From NCBI GenBank assembly GCA_030263635.1, contig SZPI01000027.1, forward strand, positions 1 to 40,072: a DNA stretch of 40,072 nt, written 5' to 3'. Shown piece after piece: positions 24,820 to 31,357 of the stretch. The notes under the pieces are model-generated. The model was not told where the DNA came from. It did no database searches and saw nothing but the letters and a program-made list of their open reading frames with translations. Position 1 is the first letter of the stretch. The number at the start of each line of letters is the position of its first letter. A program made the translations under genes and the position numbers. This DNA is from Flexicrinis sp001567485 (GTDB lineage: Bacteria > Chloroflexota > Anaerolineae > Aggregatilineales > Phototrophicaceae).

Positions 24820-25500
24820 ATGTCCCCCGTCAGCCATACCCTCCCCAACTTCACCACGATTGCCAAGTCCCTACAGACACGCATCGCCTATGCCCGCCTC
24901 TCGCTTGAGCCGCTGTCCCTGCCGGACGCCGCCAACGGCGAAGCGCGCCGCACCGCGTTCGTCCGGGTCAGTGGCGAGGCGCTGGCCGTACAGGCCCGTA
25001 TTGGCCTGAGTGGAGACGCCCTGCGCCACGAATATCACCCGCGCATCGAACTGCGCCTCACGCCCAGCGATCTGGCGATCGAGTTCATGCTGCCCACACA
25101 GGCATGGTGGGATCAGCGCAATTTGGCTGGCAAGCTGACCCTGCGCCGCTACCGCGACGAGTTCCGTCAGCTGCTGTTGGGGCTGGATCTTGAGTCGTGC
25201 GTGGGCCACTGGCACGGTCACAACCGCTGCGACGAGCACTTCACGGTCGAACATCTGCTGCGTCCGCGCCTCATGGAAGCGTGGATGCAAACGCTGACCG
25301 AAGGCAGTGAACCGCTGCGGATCGGCCGGTGGTATGCGGTCTCGGAGGTGAGTGGCGACATGGTTCCGGCGCTTGTCCGGCAGATCGAGAAGCTCAACGC
25401 GATCTATCGTTTCGCCGCGTGGACGAGCCGCAACGACTTCGTCTCGATGTACGAGCAGCGCTTCGCGAGCTGGGCGGGCGAGGCGTCTAGCTGGCGATAA
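24820..25500 (+). CDS. Hypothetical protein, unrecognised family
   Basis: 226 residues from the ATG at 24820, start chosen from the promoter position. The sequence has a soluble, mixed alpha/beta look, with LRLTPSDLAIEFMLPTQAWW near the middle, then LTLRRYRDEFRQLLLGLDL, and a His/Cys cluster SCVGHWHGHNRCDEHF around 130-145 that could bind a metal (inference). No signal peptide, membrane helix or known motif. It stands alone with its own promoter. Its last 14 bases overlap the end of the convergent sulfite-oxidase-like gene. Confidence 0.75.
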   Translation: MSPVSHTLPNFTTIAKSLQTRIAYARLSLEPLSLPDAANGEARRTAFVRVSGEALAVQARIGLSGDALRHEYHPRIELRLTPSDLAIEFMLPTQAWWDQRNLAGKLTLRRYRDEFRQLLLGLDLESCVGHWHGHNRCDEHFTVEHLLRPRLMEAWMQTLTEGSEPLRIGRWYAVSEVSGDMVPALVRQIEKLNAIYRFAAWTSRNDFVSMYEQRFASWAGEASSWR

Positions 25501-26569
25501 TCGTCACGCGGTGCCACGCGAAGTTCTGATAGCCCCGAAAATTCCAGATTTCATCGACCGTCGGCGGCTGAGCGCTTCCGGCGCTGTCGCTCGCGCGCAC
25601 GATGAGCGTATGCTCACCGGCTGACAGCTCGACCTCCGCGCGCCACAGCGTCCACACCCACGGCCGCGGCGCAGTCGTCAGGTCGGCGGCGCGCCATGAT
25701 CCCCCGCCATCAAGCGAAATCTCAACGCTGGTGATCTGCGAGTCGCCTCCGGCCATGGCATAGCCTTCGAGCGTGACCTTACCAGCGCCGACCGTATCGC
25801 CATCCGCCGGAGAGAGCAGGGCCGCGTGTGTGCGCTGCTCATTGAGCATCTCGCCCGCGTCCCAGTCCACGGTGTCCGCGGTCACGTCCGGTGGAAAGAC
25901 CTTGTAATCGTGCGACTGAAAGTGATTGTCGCTCGGCGCGTCTTGCACCGTGATGTGCGTCAGCCACTTGACGCTGCGCGCGGCGTAATACCCCGGCACG
26001 ACGACCCGCAGCGGCCCGCCGTGAATGGGCGGCAGCGGTTCGCCGTTCATCGCCCATGCCAACAGCACCTCGCTGCTCTGCGCCTTGCTCAGCGGGATCG
26101 ACCCGCCGAAGCTGCCACCGTCCGGCGCCGCGCCGTGATCTGCGCCGAGGAACGCCACATGCGCCGCGCCATCCTGCACGCCGACGCGTGTCAGGACATC
26201 CGCCAGCGAGACACCTGTCCACGCCGCGCTGCTGATCGCTTCGGTTTGCCATAACAGCGCGCCGGGCTGCATCGACATCACGCTGTGCAGCTCAGCGCGG
26301 CGGTTGCCGGCACACTGCAGCGTAGCCTCGACTGTCTTGGCCGGAAACCCGCGCTGTAAGTCGGACAGCCGTAAGGTCAGCGGATGCGATACCCGCCCGT
26401 CCACCACGACCGTGCAGTCCTCCGGCGTGAGAGCCGGCACAGGGCCGTGCCCGCGCACGTAAAACAGGTCGTTTGGCGTGATGGCCTCCCGGCCGAGGTC
26501 ACGCGGTTGAGGCCCGCCGTTGAACGGGTTCGTTTGGTGGATCGTGAACGCGCTCGTTTTTCCGTACAT
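25487..26569 (-). CDS. Sulfite oxidase-like molybdopterin oxidoreductase
   Basis: 360 residues from the ATG at 26569, which shares a base with the DinB-like stop (TGATG); a GTG three bases earlier is equally possible. The molybdenum-ligand Cys is in EATLQCAGNRRAEL (about residue 87), the hallmark of the sulfite oxidase fold. GGPLRVVVPGYYAARSVKWL is the second family motif. The C-terminal third is an immunoglobulin-like dimerisation domain (VEISLDGGGSWRAA near 290). No cytochrome b5 domain and no Tat signal are seen, so it is probably a cytosolic, plant-type or YedY-like soluble member. The natural substrate may be sulfite or another oxo-acceptor. No molybdopterin synthesis gene is nearby. Confidence 0.9.
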   Translation of the reverse strand: MYGKTSAFTIHQTNPFNGGPQPRDLGREAITPNDLFYVRGHGPVPALTPEDCTVVVDGRVSHPLTLRLSDLQRGFPAKTVEATLQCAGNRRAELHSVMSMQPGALLWQTEAISSAAWTGVSLADVLTRVGVQDGAAHVAFLGADHGAAPDGGSFGGSIPLSKAQSSEVLLAWAMNGEPLPPIHGGPLRVVVPGYYAARSVKWLTHITVQDAPSDNHFQSHDYKVFPPDVTADTVDWDAGEMLNEQRTHAALLSPADGDTVGAGKVTLEGYAMAGGDSQITSVEISLDGGGSWRAADLTTAPRPWVWTLWRAEVELSAGEHTLIVRASDSAGSAQPPTVDEIWNFRGYQNFAWHRVTIIAS

Positions 26570-27048
26570 CACACTTCGATTCCGAGCGCCTTAGCGATAT
26601 CCTGCGCGTGAGCCTGCTCGTGCAAGGCTTGCAGGCGCAGCATATTGCGCACCGGCATGATCGGCCCGGATGCGTGGCGTCCTTCCAGATCAAGCTTGTC
26701 CTCGTCGACCGATTCCAGCCATGCGAGCAGCGCCACGCGTGACTCGCGCAGCTCCGCCCACGCCTGCTCGGCCGGCTTGTTACCGTATTTTTCGGTCGTG
26801 CGGGTGTTGTAACGCTGCACATCGAAGTCATCCGGGATGACCTTCTCGCCCGCCGCGTAACCCATCGCCTGCCGGTTGTGTCCGCGGTCGGCGTCGGCGA
26901 CGTGGATCAAGACTTGGCGCACGTTCCACTTCAGGCCGTCGGAGTACACCTGTGTCTCCCAGCGGTCGCCGACAGCCTCAAGCACGCGCTCGAAGTACGC
27001 GCGCACTTCGTTCAGCTTGGCCTTGATCTGTTCCTTGGACTTGGTCAT
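26569..27048 (-). CDS. DinB-like four-helix bundle protein
   Basis: 159 residues from the ATG at 27048, chosen for the GAGGGGAG upstream; the longer frame to 27150 runs into the neighbouring gene. Helical throughout. The metal His of DinB/DUF664 proteins are placed as LKWNVRQVLIHVADADRGHN in helix 2 and LRLQALHEQAHAQDIAKAL in the last helix. The family includes thiol transferases and DNA-damage proteins with a Ni/Zn site; the substrate is unknown. It overlaps the sulfite-oxidase-like start, so the two are translationally coupled, and lies 25 bases after the nucleotidyltransferase stop. Confidence 0.85.
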   Translation of the reverse strand: MTKSKEQIKAKLNEVRAYFERVLEAVGDRWETQVYSDGLKWNVRQVLIHVADADRGHNRQAMGYAAGEKVIPDDFDVQRYNTRTTEKYGNKPAEQAWAELRESRVALLAWLESVDEDKLDLEGRHASGPIMPVRNMLRLQALHEQAHAQDIAKALGIEV

Positions 27049-27073
27049 GTCGCTCCCCTCTGTGCGGTATCCG

Positions 27074-28144
27074 CTAAAGCTGAATGTAGCTGTTTTCGGC
27101 GAGGATGAAGCGGTGGACACGCGGCATCGAACGGCCTGACGACAGCACAACCGACCCGTCAGCCATCAGACTGCTGTCGATGCGCCCGTCGATCCCGCGT
27201 AGGGTGCAGTCCTTCATCACGATGCTGGCCTCAATCTCCGCATGTTCCAGCGTCACGTTGTCGCCGATTGCCGTGTATGGCCCGACGTAGCTGTCCTTGA
27301 TCGTCACGCCGGCGCCGATGACCACCGGCCCGCGCACCGTGCTGTTGATGATATGACTTCCTTCGCCGATGAGCACACGCGCCGAGACCTCGGAGTTTTC
27401 GATGGTGTCGCCTTCGGGCGGGGGCGAGTACGGCATGTCACCCATGACCAGTTGATTGGCACGGACGATCGCATCCGGCTTGCCGGCGTCGATCCACCAG
27501 CCCTTGATCGTGTAGTAGCTGACCTTCTTGTTGTGAGTCAGCAAGTCCTGAATCGCGTCGGTGATCTCAAGCTCGTTGCGCCATGACGGCTTGATTCGGC
27601 CGATCGAGTCGAAGATCGACCGGCGGAACAGGTACACGCCGCTGATAGCGAGGTTGCTCGGCGGATCCTTCGGCTTTTCGACCACGCGTAGGATACGGTC
27701 TCCGTTGACTTCCGCGATTCCGAAGCGGGTCGGGTCGGCGACCTCGCCGAGGGCGATGGCCGCTTCGGCGTCGGATGCGTTGAAGTCGGTCAGCATCTGG
27801 GTCATCTGGTCTTGGAAGATATTGTCTCCCAGCAGCATGGCGAACGGCTCGTCACCGACGAAATCGGCCGCCAGCGAGCACGCGTGCGCGAGGCCCTTCT
27901 GCTCCGCCTGCACGAGGTATTCGAGGCGGACGTGCTGCTTCGTGCCGTCGCCCAACATCGGCACGATCGGCGACTCGAGCGAGTTGACGATGATCCCGAT
28001 GTCGTGGACGCCGGCCGCTTTCAGCAGGTCGACGGCGTATTCGATCAGCGGCTTATTGGCGACCGGCACCATCGGCTTGGGCATCGTCAGGGTAACGGGG
28101 CGCAGTCGGGTTCCTTGACCAGCGGCCAAGATGATCGCTTTCAT
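27074..28144 (-). CDS. Sugar-phosphate nucleotidyltransferase (RmlA-long/GlmU-like)
   Basis: 356 residues from the ATG at 28144, with AAAGGA upstream; the extra 24 codons to 28216 are not family-like. MKAIILAAGQGTRLRPVTL is the nucleotide-binding start, with the catalytic Lys in MPKPMVPVANKP. LLGDNIFQD is the metal/sugar site. The C-terminal ~110 residues are hexapeptide-type left-handed beta-helix (IENSEVSARVLIGEGSHI onward). This architecture belongs to the long glucose-1-phosphate thymidylyltransferases and related archaeal-type enzymes that make dTDP- or UDP-sugars for glycans. The product would feed enzymes such as the glycosyltransferase at 0.7-1.9 kb (inference). It is the head of a three-gene minus-strand unit. 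Confidence 0.88.
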   Translation of the reverse strand: MKAIILAAGQGTRLRPVTLTMPKPMVPVANKPLIEYAVDLLKAAGVHDIGIIVNSLESPIVPMLGDGTKQHVRLEYLVQAEQKGLAHACSLAADFVGDEPFAMLLGDNIFQDQMTQMLTDFNASDAEAAIALGEVADPTRFGIAEVNGDRILRVVEKPKDPPSNLAISGVYLFRRSIFDSIGRIKPSWRNELEITDAIQDLLTHNKKVSYYTIKGWWIDAGKPDAIVRANQLVMGDMPYSPPPEGDTIENSEVSARVLIGEGSHIINSTVRGPVVIGAGVTIKDSYVGPYTAIGDNVTLEHAEIEASIVMKDCTLRGIDGRIDSSLMADGSVVLSSGRSMPRVHRFILAENSYIQL

Positions 28145-28180
28145 AAAAAACAGTCCTTTCGATGGTCTGACAGAGTAAAT

Positions 28181-28282
28181 CCACCTGAGATACATCACAC
28201 AGGTGGTCAATTCCAATCCGAATGAGACCAGTGTACCGCAGGGCGCGCGCCGTTAGAACACCCGGTGATTACCCGGTGATTA
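28181..28282. repeat. Leader hairpin and 11-bp tandem duplication in a 135-bp gap
   Basis: CCACCTG (28181-28187) can pair with CAGGTGG (28200-28206), which would lie in the 5' leader of the nucleotidyltransferase mRNA. CCCGGTGATTA is present twice in tandem at 28261-28282, running through the stop codon of the queuosine-precursor transporter gene. Nothing else is recognised in this gap. Confidence 0.6.
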
Positions 28283-28984
28283 CGCCCCGAAACGGAACGG
28301 ATTGAAGTCGGTATCGACGTCGTAGTAGTCCTCATTTTCGGCGTGCTTGAGCATCGACACGGCGCGCACCGTGACCGGTGTGAACAGCGCTTCGATCCCA
28401 CATTTCAGCAGGTAGTTGGTGAGCATCAGGGACGGCAGCGCCTCAAACGGGAACACGCCGAGGGCTGTGGCGATCAGGAAGAACGTGACCGTGTCGAGCG
28501 CCTGACCGATCAGCGTGCTGGTCACCGTACGCAGCGGAAGCCAGCGGCCTTTGGTGGCGACCTTCATCTTCGCCAGCACGTAGCTGTTGGAAAACTCGCC
28601 GAGCCAATAGGCGCTAAGGCTGGCGACGACCAGCCCGCTGATCCCGCCCAGCACGGCGTCGAACGCAGGTTGACCGACCGACTCGCTCCACCACGCCGGC
28701 GCAGGCAGCACACCAGCGAGCCACACAAAGAACCCCAGCAGCGCGGTGGCGAAGAAGCCCATCCAGATCACGCGGCGTGAGCGCCGGTAGCCGTAAACTT
28801 CGGTGAGGACGTCGCCAAAGATGTATGAAATGGGAAAGACCAGCGTTCCCGCGTCGAACTCAAGCGGGATACCGCCGATGATGAGGCCGGTGTCGATGAT
28901 TTTGGCGCTGCTCAACAGGTTCGACAGCAGCAGCACCGCCACGAACAGGCCCATGACGTAATCAAAATATCTGTACGGTTTCAC
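28280..28984 (-). CDS. Queuosine precursor transporter (YhhQ family)
   Basis: 234 residues from a GTG at 28984, with GAGGAG seven bases upstream. About six membrane helices. The family signature is clear: VFPISYIFGDVLTEVYGYRR around 50-69, then AYWLGEFSNSYVLAKMK near 130 and a helix with TLIGQALDTVTFF. YhhQ proteins import 7-cyano-7-deazaguanine (preQ0) and related precursors for tRNA queuosine. A leader of about 100 nt precedes it. Confidence 0.9.
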   Translation of the reverse strand: MKPYRYFDYVMGLFVAVLLLSNLLSSAKIIDTGLIIGGIPLEFDAGTLVFPISYIFGDVLTEVYGYRRSRRVIWMGFFATALLGFFVWLAGVLPAPAWWSESVGQPAFDAVLGGISGLVVASLSAYWLGEFSNSYVLAKMKVATKGRWLPLRTVTSTLIGQALDTVTFFLIATALGVFPFEALPSLMLTNYLLKCGIEALFTPVTVRAVSMLKHAENEDYYDVDTDFNPFRFGA

Positions 28985-29098
28985 CCGATTGCTCCTCGTC
29001 CACGACGGCAGAACAGGCCGCCAGACCCGATACGATGCGCCCTACTGGACTGCGGCAGCACAAGCCGCCCCTGATAGGGTCACATCGTCATTATAACA
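28985..29098 (-). promoter_or_regulatory. Extended -10 promoter and structured leader of the queuosine precursor transporter
   Basis: On the minus strand TGTTATAAT (29098-29090) is a perfect extended -10. Transcription near 29083 gives a leader of about 99 nt. In it CCCTA and TAGGG (about 29077-29073 and 29045-29041) can pair around an inner GCGGC/GCCGC hairpin. No preQ1 class I or II riboswitch consensus was recognised. Confidence 0.45.
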
Positions 29099-29109
29099 GC
29101 GGCGCGCGC

Positions 29110-30921
29110 TTACACCTCAATGGGGTGCTCGTCGCGGGGTTGTCCCAGTCGGCTGCGCTCCTGATCCACGATGTCCGGCTCAAGCTTGACGAACAGCGCC
29201 GCCGGCTCACGCAGCGCTTGGCCGGGCTGCAGGGCCGATTTCGTCCATGTGCCGGTCGCCTTGGCCGGGTCATAGATCAGGGCGGTGTGGGCGCGGGTCG
29301 CCTCCTGATACTCGACGATTCGCTGATCGCCGAACAACTGGCCGTCATAGCCCAAGTACTCGTGCAGTTTCTGCGCGCTGAAGGGCAGAAACGGCGCCAG
29401 CACGACCTTGAGGTTGTCGATCACGCGCAGCACGGTATACACCGCGCGGGCGGCGTCGGCCGGGTCTTCCTTGATCGACTTCCACGGCGCGCGGCGGTCG
29501 ATGTACTGATTGGTGTCACGCACGACTTGAAACGCCACGCTCAACGCTTCCTTGAGCTTGACCCGTTCGAGCAGGCCGCCGACTTCGTCGAACGCGGCTT
29601 CGGCGCGCGCGATGATCTCGGTGTCGAGGTCGGTGAGCGTGTCGTATGCGGGAACCTTGCCGTCAAAGCGTTTGTAGGCGAACGTGAGCATCCGGTTGAC
29701 GAGGTTGCCCCACGCCGCCACCAGTTCCCCGTTCACGCGGCTGAGGAAGCCGTCCCACGCGAAGTCGGAGTCGGCGCTTTCGGGAAACGTCATCGCCACG
29801 TAGTAGCGCAGGGCGTCGGGCTGATAGCGTTCGAGGATGTCCGGCACCCAGATCGCCCAATTGCGCGACTTGCTGAACTTCTCGCCTTCGATGTTCATGA
29901 ACTGGTTGGCCGGGACATCGTAGGGCAGGTTGAGCGCCGCCGGGGCGTCCGCCTCGTCAAGCCGTTCAACGCCGATCAACTGCGCCGGCCAGATCACGGT
30001 GTGGAACGGCACATTGTCCTTGCCGATGAAGTAGTACGTCTCGGCTTCGGGGTTATACCACCACTGCTTCCACGCGTCCGGCGTGCCCTGATTCTTGGCC
30101 CATTCGACGCTGGCGGTCAGGTAGCCGTTGACGGCCTCGAACCACACGTAAATGCGCTTTCCCTCCCAGCCCGCAAGCGGCACCGGCACGCCCCAGTCGA
30201 TGTCGCGGGTGTAGGCGCGCCCGCGCAAATCCTCTTTGACGCCCTGCTGGATCATGTTGCGCGTGAAGTTGATTACGGCCGGACGCCAGCGATCTTGATT
30301 GCCTTCGAGGTAATTCAGCAGACGGTCGGCGGTCTGGCTGAGGTCGAGGAAGAAGTGCGTCGATTCGCGCACGACAAGGCGGTCGGTCGCGTCGTTGCGG
30401 TTGTGCGGATCGACCAGCTGAGTGGCGTCCAGCAGGTTGCCGCAGTTGTCGCACTGATCGCCGCGTGCCCGCGCATAGCCGCAGATGTAGCATGTGCCCT
30501 CGACGTAGCGGTCGGGCAGGAAACGGTTCTCCTTCTCGCTGAACAGAAGGCGCTGTGCTTCTTCGTACAGGTAGCCCTTCTCGTGCAGCACCGTGAAGAT
30601 GCGCTGGGCGATCTCGTGGTGATTTTCGGTGTCGGTGTGCGTGAACAGGTCGTAGCTGATGCCCAGCTTCTTCTGCGCTTGTACGAACCGCGTGTGGTAA
30701 TGGCTGAAGATGTCAATCGGCGGCACCCCGCGCTGATCCGCCTCGATGCTGATCGGCGTGCCGTGACTGTCGCTGCCGGAGACCATCAGGACGTGATTGC
30801 CCTTGAGCCGGTGATAACGCGCGAAGATGTCGGCCGGTAGATAAGCGCCCGCCAGATGACCGACGTGTAGATCGCCGTTCGCGTACGGCCAAGCAACCGA
30901 GACATTGATAAATTTGGGCAT
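29110..30921 (-). CDS. metG: Methionyl-tRNA synthetase
   Basis: 603 residues. Attaches methionine to tRNA-Met. The class I signatures are HVGH (residues 19-22, HIGH-type) in PYANGDLHVGHLAGAYL and KFSKS near residue 347 (KMSKS-type). The zinc knuckle of the connective peptide is CYICGYARARGDQCDNC near 142. The anticodon-binding helical domain follows at about 400-540. The C-terminal EMAP/Trbp111-like tRNA-binding domain found in many bacterial MetRS is absent; the protein ends in a short charged tail. The start is supported by GGAGG about 12 bases upstream. The gene is preceded by a terminator, a Met-rich leader peptide and a consensus promoter, which point to transcription attenuation controlled by methionyl-tRNA level. 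Confidence 0.96.
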   Translation of the reverse strand: MPKFINVSVAWPYANGDLHVGHLAGAYLPADIFARYHRLKGNHVLMVSGSDSHGTPISIEADQRGVPPIDIFSHYHTRFVQAQKKLGISYDLFTHTDTENHHEIAQRIFTVLHEKGYLYEEAQRLLFSEKENRFLPDRYVEGTCYICGYARARGDQCDNCGNLLDATQLVDPHNRNDATDRLVVRESTHFFLDLSQTADRLLNYLEGNQDRWRPAVINFTRNMIQQGVKEDLRGRAYTRDIDWGVPVPLAGWEGKRIYVWFEAVNGYLTASVEWAKNQGTPDAWKQWWYNPEAETYYFIGKDNVPFHTVIWPAQLIGVERLDEADAPAALNLPYDVPANQFMNIEGEKFSKSRNWAIWVPDILERYQPDALRYYVAMTFPESADSDFAWDGFLSRVNGELVAAWGNLVNRMLTFAYKRFDGKVPAYDTLTDLDTEIIARAEAAFDEVGGLLERVKLKEALSVAFQVVRDTNQYIDRRAPWKSIKEDPADAARAVYTVLRVIDNLKVVLAPFLPFSAQKLHEYLGYDGQLFGDQRIVEYQEATRAHTALIYDPAKATGTWTKSALQPGQALREPAALFVKLEPDIVDQERSRLGQPRDEHPIEV

Positions 30922-30960
30922 AGGGTTTCTGTTCCTCCGTGAGCGCGCGTGATTATAAAC

Positions 30961-30990
30961 AAAAACCGCCTGTCGTGAGGACAGGCGGTT
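30961..30990 (-). terminator. Attenuator (intrinsic terminator) in the metG leader
   Basis: On the minus strand AACCGCCTGTC (30990-30980), loop CTCAC, GACAGGCGGTT (30974-30964), followed by TTTGTTT. A perfect 11-bp stem with a T tail that lies 40 bases before the metG ATG and after the leader peptide. It has no gene to end other than the leader, so it should act as an attenuator. Confidence 0.85.
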
Positions 30991-31014
30991 GACGGCCGAT
31001 GCTGGTCGTGTCGA

Positions 31015-31098
31015 TCAGGCACGCAAAGCATCCCGTCGCCTGTCCCGGCGTGGGCTGCGCATGACCATCGACATCGTGAAAGCATGCAGTGTGTTCAT
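31015..31098 (-). CDS. metG leader peptide with Met codon cluster
   Basis: 27 codons, beginning MNTLHAFTMSMVMRSPRRDR and ending DALRA, stop TGA at 31017-31015. Codons 9, 11 and 13 are Met, so with the initiator four of 27 residues are Met, against about 2% in average proteins. The ATG at 31098 is at the predicted transcription start (promoter -10 ends at 31106), so the peptide would be translated as a leaderless message. A ribosome stalled for Met-tRNA at codon 13 (31062-31060) would leave 31045-31037 free to pair with the terminator arm. The peptide itself probably has no function after synthesis (inference from known leader peptides such as those of pheST and trp). Confidence 0.78.
   Translation of the reverse strand: MNTLHAFTMSMVMRSPRRDRRRDALRA
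31037..31045 (-). promoter_or_regulatory. Antiterminator strand of the metG attenuator
   Basis: The RNA segment GGACAGGCG, codons 18-21 of the leader peptide, is perfectly complementary over 9 bases to CGCCTGTCC (30987-30979), the 5' arm of the terminator. Pairing would prevent the terminator. A weaker alternative, CAGGC within this segment with GCCTG at 31020-31016, could hold it back when the leader is not translated. Confidence 0.75.
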
Positions 31099-31105
31099 AG
31101 TGTCG

Positions 31106-31134
31106 AGTGTAGGTAAAGTGCGCCGGGGTGTCAA
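31106..31134 (-). promoter_or_regulatory. Promoter of the metG leader transcript
   Basis: On the minus strand a perfect TTGACA (31134-31129), a 17-base spacer and TACACT (31111-31106). Predicted start 31099-31098, at the leader peptide ATG. Confidence 0.82.
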
Positions 31135-31277
31135 GCGGCCAAAAAATGGGGAGAACTCAATATATTGGCAGATGTTCGGCGCAGCAGGGCGAATCCAGCG
31201 GCTAACCGGTTGACTTCTGCGGGGTGACGTGTACCAAACGTGATCCGCGCCCTGCGAAAATACCCTAGGGGCAGAGG

Positions 31278-31306
31278 TTGACGAATTGCGTAAAGCACGG
31301 TTAGAT
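31278..31306 (+). promoter_or_regulatory. Probable promoter of the ABC-F gene
   Basis: TTGACG (31278-31283), 17-base spacer, TTAGAT (31301-31306). Start of transcription would be near 31313, 45 nt before the ATG. The stretch 31140-31277 between it and the metG promoter shows nothing else I recognise. Confidence 0.5.
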
Positions 31307-31357
31307 AGGTCAGTGTTGACGTGTTGTGACCCTTCATGGTCTTTAGTGAGCACTACG

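Noticed and set aside
28261..28282. Tandem CCCGGTGATTA copies as an operator
   Set aside because: They overlap the stop codon of the transporter gene and have no matching site elsewhere; a simple duplication is the better reading.
29035..30840. 601-codon open frame on the plus strand
   Set aside because: It mirrors metG, which has all class I synthetase motifs on the minus strand. Long antisense frames are common at this GC content.
30952..30957. TATAAT on the minus strand between the terminator and metG as the main metG promoter
   Set aside because: No -35 hexamer is present at 16-18 bases, and the T tail of the terminator explains its AT content. A minor role cannot be excluded.
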